Assembly: GCA_949295995.1 (NCBI GenBank)
Contig: CASFNK010000024.1
Span: 1-38,334 of the forward strand
Source: an uncultured Pseudomonadota bacterium
Lineage (GTDB): Bacteria > Pseudomonadota > Alphaproteobacteria > RF32 > CAG-239
Length of the DNA: 38,334 nt
Direction: 5' to 3'
Under the pieces are notes generated by a model that was given only the letters and a program-made list of their open reading frames with translations, did not search any database and was not told where the DNA came from. This document shows, piece after piece, positions 1 through 8,082 of this stretch (its first letter is position 1; each line of letters starts with the position of its first letter). Both the position numbers and the translations under genes were made by a program.

Positions 1-672
1 AGAAATTGAGAATACGTCTTCAATCGGCATCAAGAACGGTTGATCTTTCGGACGTTCCGGTTGCGGAATGTAGCTATCTACTGCTTTCATCAATTCAATA
101 ATGGAATCATGACCAATCTTCTTATCGCCATCTTCCAATACAGCCAAGGCTGAACCTTTAATGATAGGGATTTCATCGCCTGGGAAGTCGTATGATTTCA
201 ACAAATCACGGATTTCCATTTCTACCAAATCCAACAATTCCGGATCATCTACTTGGTCAACTTTGTTCATATAAACAACCAATGCCGGTACACCTACTTG
301 ACGAGCCAACAAAATGTGCTCACGAGTTTGCGGCATCGGACCATCTGCTGAAGATACTACCAAAATTGCACCATCCATTTGAGCGGCACCGGTAATCATG
401 TTCTTTACATAGTCAGCGTGGCCCGGGCAATCTACGTGGGCATAGTGGCGATTCGGGGTCTCATATTCTACGTGTGAGGTAGAAATGGTAATACCACGTG
501 CTTTTTCTTCAGGAGCTTTATCGATTTGATCATATGCGGTAAAGCTTGCGCCACCTTCTTCTGCCAATACTTTCGTAATCGCAGCTGTCAAGGTGGTCTT
601 ACCGTGGTCTACGTGACCAATGGTTCCAATGTTACAGTGAGGCTTTGTGCGCTCAAATTTCTCTTTTGCCAT
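1..672 (-). CDS. tuf: Elongation factor Tu, N-terminal 224 residues (3' end beyond window)
   Basis: EF-Tu delivers aminoacyl-tRNA to the ribosome as a GTPase. Reading the minus strand from ATG at 670-672 gives an open frame running off the window edge. It contains the P-loop GHVDHGKT near residues 19-26, the switch region RGITIS, DCPGH (G3) and NKVD (G4), so the GTPase domain is nearly complete and domains 2 and 3 lie outside the window. The start [15 protein letters not shown] is a common alphaproteobacterial variant. It is the last visible gene of the rpsL-rpsG-fusA-tuf operon and follows fusA by 115 nt. A GGAG motif lies about 8 nt before the ATG. Partial only because of the window edge; identification is secure. 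Confidence 0.97.
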   Translation of the reverse strand, partial: MAKEKFERTKPHCNIGTIGHVDHGKTTLTAAITKVLAEEGGASFTAYDQIDKAPEEKARGITISTSHVEYETPNRHYAHVDCPGHADYVKNMITGAAQMDGAILVVSSADGPMPQTREHILLARQVGVPALVVYMNKVDQVDDPELLDLVEMEIRDLLKSYDFPGDEIPIIKGSALAVLEDGDKKIGHDSIIELMKAVDSYIPQPERPKDQPFLMPIEDVFSIS

Positions 673-730
673 TTTAAATTTCTCCAAAATGAAATTAATA
701 AAATTAAATTTACAAATATAAAACGAACAA

Positions 731-777
731 GAGGCAAGAGTGAAAACAAGGTATAATCTGCTCCACTCTCACACCTC
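731..777 (-). other. Imperfect inverted repeat in the fusA-tuf spacer
   Basis: The arms GAGGCAAGAGTG (731-742) and CACTCTCACACCTC (764-777) can pair over about ten base pairs with a small internal bulge, around a loop of 21 nt. In the minus-strand transcript this forms a stem between fusA and tuf. It is not followed by a run of T, so it is not an intrinsic terminator. It could be an mRNA processing or stability element, or chance. Confidence 0.3.
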
Positions 778-787
778 ATTCACCTGA

Positions 788-2863
788 TTAAACGTTTTTC
801 GCTTTAATACCTTCGGCAATTTCCCGAGGAACTTCAGCATAGTGGTCAAAGACCATCGTAAACTGAGCACGACCTTGAGAAAGAGAACGCAAGGTATTAA
901 CATAACCAAACATATTGGCCAAAGGAACGCTGGCATCAACAACGCGAGCATTACCTCTCTGATCCATACCGCTGACCAAACCACGACGAGAGTTCAAATC
1001 ACCGATAATATCGCCCATATATTCTTCTGGAGTAACGACTTCCACTTTCATAATCGGCTCTAACAATCTGGCATCAGCTTGTCTCATACCTTCACGGAAG
1101 GCAGCACGAGCAGCGATTTCAAAGCACATAACGTTAGAGTCAACTTCGTGGTAAGCGCCATCATACAAGGTAGCTTTAACACCGGTAACCGGATATCCAG
1201 CCAATACACCGGCATCCATAGCGGTACGCAAACCTTTTTCAACACCCGGAATATATTCTTTAGGAACATTACCGCCAACAACCGTATTGTTAAATTCAAA
1301 TCCGTTGTAGCCATCCATCGGCTCGAATTTGATTTTAACTTTAGCGAATTGACCGGCACCACCGGATTGTTTTTTGTGAGTATATTCGATATCACAAGGT
1401 TTGGTGATGGTTTCACGATAAGCAACTTGCGGATCACCGACATTGCAATCAACTTTGAATTCACGTTTCAAACGGTCAACAATGATTTCCAAGTGCAATT
1501 CACCCATACCACTGATGATGGTTTGACCGGAATCTGGATCAGAAGAAACACGGAAAGAAGGATCTTCCATAGCCAAACGAGACAAAGCCAATCCCATTTT
1601 TTCAACATCGGCTTTAGTCTTCGGTTCAACAGCCAATTGAATAACCGGATCAGGGAATTCCATATTTTCCAAAACAATCGGATTTGCAGGATCACACAAA
1701 GTATCACCGGTGGTGGTATCTTTCAAACCTGCCAAAGCGATAATATCGCCTGCGTGAGCTTCTTTCAAATCTTCACGTTTGTTAGCATGCATCAAGAGCA
1801 TACGACCAACGCGTTCTTTCTTATCTTTAACAGAATTATAGATATAAGAACCGGCAGTCATGGTACCTGAATAAATACGGGTAAAGGTCAGAGAACCGAC
1901 GAATGGGTCATTCATAATTTTGAATGCCAAAGCGGCCAAAGGAGCATTATCCTCTGGATGACGTTCAATAACTTCATCCGTACCGGGTTTAACACCGTCA
2001 ATAGCCGGAATATCCAGCGGAGACGGCAAATAATCAATAACGGCATCCAACAACGGTTGTACACCTTTGTTTTTGAATGCAGTACCGCACAAGACAGGAA
2101 CGAATGATTGAGAAATAGTACCTTTACGAATACATTTTTTCAAAGTATCAATAGAAATTTCTTTTCCTTCAAAGAAATCTTCCATAGCTTTTTCGTCTTG
2201 TTCGACAGCAGCTTCAACCAACTGAGCATGAAATTCTTCAGCTTTATCTTTCAAATCAGCCGGAATTTCTTCAACGTTAATCGGAGAATCTGCAGTATCA
2301 CCGGTATAGATGATGGCTTTCATTTGCAACAAATCGATAACGCCTTTGAAATCAGCTTCTGCACCGATTGGTAATTGCAAAGCCAAAGGCTGAGCACCCA
2401 AACGGTCTTTAATCATATCTAAGCAACGATAGAAGTTAGCACCGATACGGTCCATTTTGTTGCAGAAGCAAATACGAGGAACGCCGTATTTGTCAGCTTG
2501 ACGCCAAACGGTTTCAGATTGCGGTTCAACACCGGCAACGGAGTCGAATACGGTAATAGCACCATCCAATACGCGGAGAGAACGTTCAACTTCAACGGTG
2601 AAGTCAACGTGACCCGGAGTATCGATAATGTTAATACGATGACCTTTCCAATAGCAGGTAGTAGCAGCAGAAGTAATGGTAATACCACGTTCTTGCTCTT
2701 GCTCCATCCAGTCCATGGTAGCAGCACCGTCGTGTGTTTCACCGATTTTGTGATTTACACCGGTATAATACAGAATACGTTCAGTGGTCGTTGTTTTACC
2801 GGCATCGATGTGAGCCATGATACCGATGTTTCTATACATTTCCAATTTATGTGTACGAGCCAT
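788..2863 (-). CDS. fusA: Elongation factor G
   Basis: EF-G is the ribosomal translocase GTPase and, with RRF, a recycling factor. The 691-residue product has the family's usual length. Visible motifs are the P-loop [19 protein letters not shown] near residues 17-35, [10 protein letters not shown] (switch I), DTPGHVDF (G3) and CNKMDR (G4), followed by the full set of later domains ending [18 protein letters not shown], the conserved domain V end. It starts 15 nt after rpsG stops and is read in the str operon. Nothing unusual was seen. Confidence 0.99.
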   Translation of the reverse strand: MARTHKLEMYRNIGIMAHIDAGKTTTTERILYYTGVNHKIGETHDGAATMDWMEQEQERGITITSAATTCYWKGHRINIIDTPGHVDFTVEVERSLRVLDGAITVFDSVAGVEPQSETVWRQADKYGVPRICFCNKMDRIGANFYRCLDMIKDRLGAQPLALQLPIGAEADFKGVIDLLQMKAIIYTGDTADSPINVEEIPADLKDKAEEFHAQLVEAAVEQDEKAMEDFFEGKEISIDTLKKCIRKGTISQSFVPVLCGTAFKNKGVQPLLDAVIDYLPSPLDIPAIDGVKPGTDEVIERHPEDNAPLAALAFKIMNDPFVGSLTFTRIYSGTMTAGSYIYNSVKDKKERVGRMLLMHANKREDLKEAHAGDIIALAGLKDTTTGDTLCDPANPIVLENMEFPDPVIQLAVEPKTKADVEKMGLALSRLAMEDPSFRVSSDPDSGQTIISGMGELHLEIIVDRLKREFKVDCNVGDPQVAYRETITKPCDIEYTHKKQSGGAGQFAKVKIKFEPMDGYNGFEFNNTVVGGNVPKEYIPGVEKGLRTAMDAGVLAGYPVTGVKATLYDGAYHEVDSNVMCFEIAARAAFREGMRQADARLLEPIMKVEVVTPEEYMGDIIGDLNSRRGLVSGMDQRGNARVVDASVPLANMFGYVNTLRSLSQGRAQFTMVFDHYAEVPREIAEGIKAKNV

Positions 2864-2878
2864 TGTATTAATCCTATA

Positions 2879-3349
2879 TTAGAATTTGTAGTGAGAGAAA
2901 GCTTTGTTAGCTTCAGCCATTTTGTGGGTATCTTCGCGTTTTTTAACGGCAGAACCTTTATTGGCATAAGCATCTAACAATTCGTTAGCAAGTCTTTCAG
3001 TCATGGTTGTTTCAGAACGTTTTTGAGCGGCGGCAATGATCCAACGAATAGCCAGAGCTTGACGACGATCGGCACGAACTTCACAAGGAACCTGGTAAGT
3101 AGCACCACCGACGCGGCGAGATTTAACTTCAACAACAGGTTTTACATTATCAATAGCTTCATTAAAAACGCTCAAAGCATCTTGCTTGGTTTTAGCGGCC
3201 AAAATGTCGAAAGCAGAATAAACGATTTTTTCTGCAACGGCTTTTTTACCGTCTTCCATAACGTTATTAATAAATTTTGCGACTACCTTATCATTATACT
3301 TAGCATCAGGCAGTACGATTCTTTTTACAGCACTATGACGACGTGACAT
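2879..3349 (-). CDS. rpsG: 30S ribosomal protein S7
   Basis: S7 nucleates assembly of the 30S head and contacts the E-site tRNA. The 156-residue product has normal length, with the N-terminus [20 protein letters not shown], the 16S-binding and beta-hairpin region [19 protein letters not shown], and the end KAFSHYKF. It lies 12 nt downstream of rpsL and 15 nt upstream of fusA, in the str operon. In E. coli S7 represses its own operon by binding the rpsL-rpsG spacer; here that spacer is far shorter, so that mechanism is unlikely to be conserved (inference). Confidence 0.99.
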   Translation of the reverse strand: MSRRHSAVKRIVLPDAKYNDKVVAKFINNVMEDGKKAVAEKIVYSAFDILAAKTKQDALSVFNEAIDNVKPVVEVKSRRVGGATYQVPCEVRADRRQALAIRWIIAAAQKRSETTMTERLANELLDAYANKGSAVKKREDTHKMAEANKAFSHYKF

Positions 3350-3361
3350 TATCTTTATCTC

Positions 3362-3733
3362 CTATTTAGGTCTCTTTGCGCCGTACAAAGAACGACGTTG
3401 ACGACGTTTAGAAACACCTTGAGTATCCAAGGTACCACGAATGATATGATAACGAACACCAGGCAAGTCTTTTACACGGCCTCCTCTAATCAGCACCACT
3501 GAGTGTTCTTGTAGGTTGTGACCTTCACCAGGGATATAGCTGATTACTTCAAAGCCGTTTGTCAAGCGTACACGAGCAACCTTACGCAAAGCGGAGTTCG
3601 GTTTTTTCGGGGTAGTTGTATAAACCCTTGTACAAACACCACGTTTTTGCGGGCACGCTTTCAAAGCAGGAACTTTGTTTCTTTTCACTTTGGGTGTTCG
3701 TGATTTACGAATTAACTGATTAATTGTAGGCAT
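3362..3733 (-). CDS. rpsL: 30S ribosomal protein S12
   Basis: S12 forms part of the decoding centre. The 123-residue product has the normal length. The frame is open from a GTG at 3736, but the adjacent ATG at 3733 gives the canonical [10 protein letters not shown] start and lies 8 nt after an AAGGA ribosome-binding site. Lys43 (in [12 protein letters not shown]) and Lys88 (in GGRVKDLPG) are the residues commonly changed in streptomycin-resistant mutants; both are wild type here. It is first in the str operon, behind a leader of about 165 nt with a terminator-like hairpin. It is not preceded by rpoC: the upstream gene is an unrelated membrane protein with its own terminator. Confidence 0.99.
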   Translation of the reverse strand: MPTINQLIRKSRTPKVKRNKVPALKACPQKRGVCTRVYTTTPKKPNSALRKVARVRLTNGFEVISYIPGEGHNLQEHSVVLIRGGRVKDLPGVRYHIIRGTLDTQGVSKRRQRRSLYGAKRPK

Positions 3734-3772
3734 CACTAATTTCCTTAAATTAAAATTACATCTTGTTTACAT

Positions 3773-3813
3773 AAAAAACCCGATTCACAAAAGCCTTAAG
3801 CCTTGCAAACGGG
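3773..3813 (-). terminator. Attenuator-like hairpin in the rpsL leader
   Basis: In the minus-strand transcript the arms around 3813-3802 and 3793-3779 pair (CCCG with CGGG, extended by TTTGCAAG against CTTTTGTGAA with G-U pairs) around an 8-nt loop, then comes a run of six T at 3778-3773. This has the form of an intrinsic terminator. It lies between the promoter at 3906-3934 and rpsL, about 40 nt before the ATG, so it sits inside the leader and does not end a visible gene. Predicted rpsL leader attenuators have been described computationally in other Proteobacteria; whether this belongs to one of those families was not tested. Confidence 0.55.
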
Positions 3814-3864
3814 GAAAAAACAACTTCCAAGTCCAATATTTACAGGGGCTTGCGTTATTTTAAT
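3796..3864 (-). CDS. Possible 22-residue leader peptide with ATT start (speculative)
   Basis: A near-perfect Shine-Dalgarno sequence, AAGGAGG (3873-3879), lies in the rpsL leader but no ATG, GTG or TTG follows at usable distance. Eight nt after it an ATT at 3864-3862 opens a 22-codon frame, whose TAA stop (3798-3796) falls in the loop of the attenuator-like hairpin. AUU is a rare start codon (known for infC). Alternatively the motif could bind ribosomes without translation, or be coincidental. I would not annotate it as a gene without ribosome profiling. Confidence 0.15.
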   Translation of the reverse strand: MKITQAPVNIGLGSCFFPVCKA

Positions 3865-3905
3865 TAAACTTACCTCCTTGTTCCAAAAGTACAAAGATTG
3901 AGCGC

Positions 3906-3934
3906 ATAGTAGATTAAGGACGCGCAATAGTCAA
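3906..3934 (-). promoter_or_regulatory. Sigma-70 promoter of the str operon (rpsL-rpsG-fusA-tuf)
   Basis: On the minus strand TTGACT (3934-3929), a 17-nt spacer and TACTAT (3911-3906) make a near-consensus promoter. The expected start of transcription is near 3899, giving a leader of about 165 nt before rpsL. Confidence 0.75.
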
Positions 3935-4109
3935 CTAGTTTTTACAAAAAATTTCATAAATTTGAGTCTAAAAAACTTTTACCTTTCATTAACCTTTAGG
4001 AGAGGCTCTTTTTCTGAGCTTTTCTCAGATTCAAAAGGATAGATTTCACGAGTCGTCGCTTGAGATGAAGAATTTCTCCTTTTGAGTCAATTTGAGTCCA
4101 ACAGAGCAC
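3935..4109. promoter_or_regulatory. Non-coding region upstream of the str promoter with TTTGAGTC repeats
   Basis: I see no gene in this stretch, part of a 427-nt gap. It holds three same-orientation copies of TTTGAGTC (3961-3968, 4081-4088, 4091-4098), two of them in tandem with a 10-bp period. It also holds a small hairpin CTGAG-CTTTT-CTCAG (4014-4028) and the odd palindrome ACGAGTCGT near 4048-4056. Possible protein binding sites upstream of the rpsL promoter; role unknown. Confidence 0.35.
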
Positions 4110-4134
4110 AAAAAAAGGCTGCCGAAGCAACCTT
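4110..4134 (-). terminator. Intrinsic terminator of the 4161-4610 gene
   Basis: The minus strand reads AAGGTTGC-TTCG-GCAGCCTT followed by seven T (4116-4110). This is an 8-bp stem with one G-U pair and a stable UUCG-type tetraloop, 27 nt after the stop codon of the gene. Confidence 0.85.
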
Positions 4135-4160
4135 AATTCAAAATAAAACCTTTAATCTCC

Positions 4161-4610
4161 TTAGTTGTCAGAAACAAACGCTTTTTGTGCACGTTTTTCT
4201 TCCGCCCTAGAGATGAGATAAAACACGGCAAAGACAGCACAAAATATTCCCATAAACACATTTGACACCTGACGATTGTTTTGCACTTGCTCATCAATCA
4301 ACGTTTGTTCGTGAATTTCCCCCTTATAAAAAAGGACATCATCATCGCCGACAAATTCTATGGCTGTAACCATATCATCTTTTTGAGGCTTAGCATCATC
4401 ATTTTGATAATATTTTACCGAGATAATAGATTGCCTCACACCGGTTTCTGATTGCGCAACCATCTCTAAGACTTCGTCCAATCGTCCTTGATAACACCCC
4501 TGAACGGCAACATCCTTAAAAAGGAACAAATACAAAACCAACCAAATACAAATGTTCATTAAGAGCATAAACAAACTAAATGTGCTCCTTTTAATAGTTT
4601 TAGACTTCAT
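4161..4610 (-). CDS. Uncharacterised membrane protein with two transmembrane helices
   Basis: I do not recognise this 149-residue protein. It has a basic start (MKSKTIKRS), a hydrophobic segment at about residues 10-30 (LFMLLMNICIWLVLYLFLF), an acidic soluble region of about 80 residues, a second hydrophobic segment at about 118-135 (VFMGIFCAVFAVFYLIS) and a short basic/acidic tail (RAEEKRAQKAF). This predicts a protein anchored twice in the inner membrane with its middle domain in the periplasm (positive-inside inference). It is a single gene with its own candidate promoter and terminator, placed between the str operon and kdsD. Coding is supported by the clean frame, start and terminator; the function is unknown. 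Confidence 0.75.
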   Translation of the reverse strand: MKSKTIKRSTFSLFMLLMNICIWLVLYLFLFKDVAVQGCYQGRLDEVLEMVAQSETGVRQSIISVKYYQNDDAKPQKDDMVTAIEFVGDDDVLFYKGEIHEQTLIDEQVQNNRQVSNVFMGIFCAVFAVFYLISRAEEKRAQKAFVSDN

Positions 4611-4650
4611 AATTGTATAAAATTAAATGTTAATAATAAAATTTTGGCTT

Positions 4651-4679
4651 AAACTAATATTTTCGATAGCGAAAGTCAA
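4651..4679 (-). promoter_or_regulatory. Candidate promoter for the 4161-4610 gene
   Basis: On the minus strand TTGACT (4679-4674), a 17-nt spacer and TAGTTT (4656-4651) form a promoter with a good -35 and weak -10. The spacer contains the inverted repeat TTTCG-ATAG-CGAAA (4661-4674), which could be an operator or chance. Confidence 0.4.
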
Positions 4680-4795
4680 TATTAAAATCTCATCAAAAAG
4701 CGTGCCCAAAAGAATAACCTCTAAAAAAAACTTGCGTTTTAAAGGATAAGATATTACGTTCAAAACATCTTACAATCTAAACAGAAGGATGTGTT

Positions 4796-5755
4796 ATGAC
4801 GAACGATAAAGATTTACAATCTGCACGTAGAACAATAGATAAAGAAATAGAAGCTCTCCGCATGATGGAAGACGAGCTTAACGGCAACTTGACACAAGCC
4901 TTAGATTTAATGCAAAGCACCAAAGGTCGAGTTATTGTAACGGGCATGGGAAAATCAGGTCATGTTGGCTCCAAGATTGCCGCCACCTTAGCTTCAACCG
5001 GTACGCCTGCATTTTTTGTTCACCCCGGAGAAGCCAGCCATGGTGATTTAGGAATGGTAACAACTAATGACATAGTCTTAGCAATATCTAACTCTGGGGA
5101 GACGAGAGAACTTTCTGATATAATAACCTACAGCAAACGCTATGGTATTCCTTTAATAGCCATAACCAAAAATCCTGAAAGTTCTTTGGGAAAGAACGGA
5201 GATATTTTGCTAAAACTTCCCGATGACGGAGAAGCATGTCCGTTAGGATTAGCCCCGACATCATCAACAACGGCAACTATGGTTTTAGGGGATATTTTAG
5301 CAATTTGCCTGCTTGAACGCAAAGGTTTCTCCAAAACAGACTTTAAGCAACGCCACCCGGGAGGAAAACTCGGAGCTTTCTTACAAAAAGTATCAGATTT
5401 AATGCATAAAGGTAATGAACTCCCCTTAGTATACGACACAGCACTCATGCAAGAAGCCCTTTTAATGATGACATCAAAAATGTTGGGCTGTGTTGGAATT
5501 ATAGATAAAGACCGTCGTTTATTGGGAATAATCACTGACGGTGATTTAAGACGTAATTTATCAGCCGATTTATTTTCCAAAAAAGCCATTGATATTATGA
5601 CAAAATCACCCAAAGTAACATCTCCAAACACTCTTGTAGCCGAAGCTGTAAAAGAAATGAATGAAAAGAAAATCACCCAATTGTTTGTAATTGACAATAA
5701 TCAACCGGTAGGAATAATTCATTTACACGATTGCTTAAAAGCCGGAGTTGCTTAG
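4796..5755 (+). CDS. kdsD: D-arabinose-5-phosphate isomerase (KdsD/KpsF)
   Basis: This enzyme converts ribulose-5-phosphate to arabinose-5-phosphate, the first step of KDO synthesis for LPS inner core. The 319-residue protein has an N-terminal SIS sugar-isomerase domain (about residues 40-175; GMGKSGHVGSKIAATLASTG, then SNSGETREL and the LGLAPTSSTT loop) and two C-terminal CBS domains (about 205-319; VSDLMHKG ... IITDGDLRR and AIDIMTKSP ... VGIIHLHDCLKAG). The usual length is about 325. A GAAGGA ribosome-binding site precedes the ATG. It heads the kdsD-lptC-lptA-lptB block, joining KDO supply to LPS export. The symbol kpsF is used for paralogues in capsule loci; the lpt context favours kdsD. 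Confidence 0.95.
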   Translation: MTNDKDLQSARRTIDKEIEALRMMEDELNGNLTQALDLMQSTKGRVIVTGMGKSGHVGSKIAATLASTGTPAFFVHPGEASHGDLGMVTTNDIVLAISNSGETRELSDIITYSKRYGIPLIAITKNPESSLGKNGDILLKLPDDGEACPLGLAPTSSTTATMVLGDILAICLLERKGFSKTDFKQRHPGGKLGAFLQKVSDLMHKGNELPLVYDTALMQEALLMMTSKMLGCVGIIDKDRRLLGIITDGDLRRNLSADLFSKKAIDIMTKSPKVTSPNTLVAEAVKEMNEKKITQLFVIDNNQPVGIIHLHDCLKAGVA

Positions 5756-5756
5756 T

Positions 5757-6428
5757 TTGGTTGACATCAAAAAGATAGATGAATATTTTAATGGCGAACA
5801 GGAGTTAGCGACCCCTAAAGAAAGCCCACTGTCTCACCGCGCCAAAATAATGCGATGGATTAAGATTGCTTTACCAAGCATGGCAGCTCTGCTCATTGGT
5901 TTACTTATTGTTATGCCGGGGCTTCAAACCGAAAGTGAAAGGCTAGCGATTGATGTTACCCGCCCCAAAAAAGGTGAAATTGAAAAGCTCCACATGGAAC
6001 AAACATCTTTTTACATCACGGATGCCAATAACAAAGTCAATAATTTCAATGCCGATAACATTGATGAAACCGAGCCTGGATCAAAACTCTTAAAATTAAA
6101 AAACCCCAGCGGAATCTTGCCCAATGCGGATAATACGTGGGTCAATATACAATCACCGATTGGCTATTACAATCAAAACACATCTTTGCTCCGATTACTG
6201 GATGGGGTTGAATTATTTTATAGTAATGGAGCCACCGCCACCAGTGAAGAGATGTTTTTTGATTTTAAGCTTTCAAAAGCATACAGCGTAAAACCTACGA
6301 CGGTTGATGGAGAAAGCGGTCATATAGAGGCACAAGGGTTTGAATATTATCAAGATAAAGATTTACTGATTTTTACGGGTAAAACCCACATTACCATGCC
6401 CGAAGAACAAGTTAAAGGGGACAATTAA
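5757..6428 (+). CDS. lptC: LPS export protein LptC
   Basis: LptC is the bitopic inner-membrane protein that passes LPS from the LptBFG transporter to LptA. The 223-residue product has one membrane helix at about residues 35-56 (IKIALPSMAALLIGLLIVMP) and a periplasmic beta-rich domain. No ATG lies at the 5' end. The TTG at 5757, 10 nt after GGAG in the end of kdsD, is the preferred start; another TTG at 5748 overlaps kdsD but sits too close to that site. The stop overlaps the lptA start by one base, so the two are translationally coupled. Identification rests on fold-level pattern and context, since LptC sequences diverge strongly. Confidence 0.88.
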   Translation: MVDIKKIDEYFNGEQELATPKESPLSHRAKIMRWIKIALPSMAALLIGLLIVMPGLQTESERLAIDVTRPKKGEIEKLHMEQTSFYITDANNKVNNFNADNIDETEPGSKLLKLKNPSGILPNADNTWVNIQSPIGYYNQNTSLLRLLDGVELFYSNGATATSEEMFFDFKLSKAYSVKPTTVDGESGHIEAQGFEYYQDKDLLIFTGKTHITMPEEQVKGDN

Positions 6429-7303
6429 TGCGCATTTCATTTACATCACTGGCTTTTATACTAACGCTCATTTCAATGGCTCATGCCGAAGATATTCACC
6501 TAACGGCAGATGAAAGAGTTGAATGGTATCGCTCGGAACAAAAAATGGTTGCTATCGGTAATGCCGTTGCCACCAAGCAAGATATGAATGTCCGTGCAGA
6601 TGAAATGACAGCTTTTTATGAACAAACTTCAGGGCAAAGCGGCACTAACATCAAAGACGTTCATGCCATTGGCAATATCATTATGACCTCTCCCTCTGCC
6701 AAAGCATACGGCGACACCCTCGACTATGACCTCCGTACAGATAAAATGATATTAAGAGGTAAGCCGTTTGCTAAAATTATCACCACCGACAACAAAACCA
6801 TTACCGCCACGGATAACATAACCTATTATCCCTCACAAAACAAAGCCATAGCCCTTGGCGATGTTGTAGCCAAAGACCAAGACAGTACAATTTACTCCAA
6901 TAAAATGGTAAGTTACTTTACCAAAAACGACCAAGGACAATCCTCTCTTGAAAAAGTAGAAATTTACTCAGACAACAAACAAGTCAAAATTGTCAACAAA
7001 CAAGCGGTTGTAACTGGAGAATGGGGCGTTTATTTGCCGCAAATTAACAAAGTTCGCTTATATAATAATGTCGTCATTAATCAAGATGGTAACATTTTAC
7101 ATGGCGACTATGCCGAAACCGACCTAAAAACCAGCATCAGCCGCGTTTTATCAAACAAAAAGAATGGCAAACGAGTTTCCGGTGTTTTCATAGAAAAAGA
7201 TAAAGACGAGAAAAAAGCAGAAACGCCCCAAGAAACGGCGAAGGAGCCAGCAATAGAAAAGGAGCCAGCTCCTCAAACCAACCAATGGCAATTAAAAGAA
7301 TAA
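6428..7303 (+). CDS. lptA: LPS transport periplasmic protein LptA (OstA-like)
   Basis: LptA forms the periplasmic bridge that carries LPS to the outer membrane. A signal peptide is visible at residues 1-20 (FTSLAFILTLISMAHA, then EDIHL). OstA-type repeats follow, such as ADERVEWYRSEQKMVAIGNA and DNITYYPSQNKAIALGDVVA. At 291 residues it is longer than the E. coli protein (about 185). The extra length is a longer beta-repeat region plus a charged Lys/Glu/Pro tail (about residues 255-291) that looks disordered. It sits between lptC (1-bp overlap) and lptB (12-nt gap). Confidence 0.92.
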   Translation: MRISFTSLAFILTLISMAHAEDIHLTADERVEWYRSEQKMVAIGNAVATKQDMNVRADEMTAFYEQTSGQSGTNIKDVHAIGNIIMTSPSAKAYGDTLDYDLRTDKMILRGKPFAKIITTDNKTITATDNITYYPSQNKAIALGDVVAKDQDSTIYSNKMVSYFTKNDQGQSSLEKVEIYSDNKQVKIVNKQAVVTGEWGVYLPQINKVRLYNNVVINQDGNILHGDYAETDLKTSISRVLSNKKNGKRVSGVFIEKDKDEKKAETPQETAKEPAIEKEPAPQTNQWQLKE

Positions 7304-7315
7304 CAGGATAACCCC

Positions 7316-8062
7316 ATGAACAAATATGACGCCTCACAAGTATCCACACTGGAAGTTTTCAATATCGGTAAAAAATACAAAAATCGTCCGGTATTGCGCA
7401 ATGTTTCCCTTAATGTCAAGAGGGGGGAAGCTGTTGGTCTTTTAGGTCCGAACGGAGCCGGGAAGACCACATGTTTTTATTGTGTAACGGGATTGATTAC
7501 ACCTGACTACGGCGATGTTCATATTGACGGACATGACATTACCAATTTACCGATGTATCGCCGCGCGCGTATGGGCATTGGCTATCTGCCGCAAGAAGCC
7601 TCTATTTTCCGCGCCTTAACGGTTGAAGAAAACATCAAAGCCATTTTGGAGATTGTGATTGATGATGAAAGTCAAAGAGAAAATATGTTGGAAGAACTTT
7701 TATCCGAATTCTCCATTGCCCACTTACGCAAATCCCCGGCAATTGCCCTGTCAGGTGGTGAGCGTCGCCGTCTGGAAATTGCCCGCGCTCTGGCGAGCCA
7801 ACCCCACTTTATATTGCTGGACGAGCCATTAGCCGGTATTGACCCAATTGCCGTAGGCGAAATCCGCAATTTGGTTTCTCAGCTAAAACACCGCGGCTTA
7901 GGGGTTTTAATTACCGACCACAACGTTCGTGAGACCCTAGACATTACCGACCGTGCCTATATTTTACATGGCGGTACGGTTTTAATGGAAGGCAACCCTG
8001 AAGAAATCGTCAACAATCAAGAAGTTCGCAAAGTCTATCTGGGTGATAACTTCTCTATGTAA
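7316..8062 (+). CDS. lptB: LPS export ABC transporter ATP-binding protein LptB
   Basis: LptB is the cytoplasmic ATPase that powers LPS extraction with LptF and LptG, which are not in this window. The 248-residue protein has all the ABC motifs: Walker A GPNGAGKT (44-51), the Q-loop GYLPQEASIF (about 89-98), signature LSGGE (145-149), Walker B FILLDE (165-170) and the switch His in ITDHNVRETLDI. The E. coli protein is 241 residues. It ends 20 nt before rpoN, the standard neighbour in Proteobacteria. Confidence 0.98.
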   Translation: MNKYDASQVSTLEVFNIGKKYKNRPVLRNVSLNVKRGEAVGLLGPNGAGKTTCFYCVTGLITPDYGDVHIDGHDITNLPMYRRARMGIGYLPQEASIFRALTVEENIKAILEIVIDDESQRENMLEELLSEFSIAHLRKSPAIALSGGERRRLEIARALASQPHFILLDEPLAGIDPIAVGEIRNLVSQLKHRGLGVLITDHNVRETLDITDRAYILHGGTVLMEGNPEEIVNNQEVRKVYLGDNFSM

Positions 8063-8082
8063 CCAACAGAGAAGGTAAATTT

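Noticed and set aside
1079..1870. Open frame of 263 codons on the plus strand, opposite fusA
   Set aside because: It is antisense to a highly conserved gene, its product has no recognisable domain, and it is explained by the codon bias of fusA on the other strand.
3765..3830. Alternative 26-codon leader frame from TTG near the 3' part of the rpsL leader
   Set aside because: No ribosome-binding site at usable distance before that TTG.
5140..5697. Open frame of 185 codons on the minus strand, opposite kdsD
   Set aside because: Lies within the well-supported kdsD gene and shows no family features.
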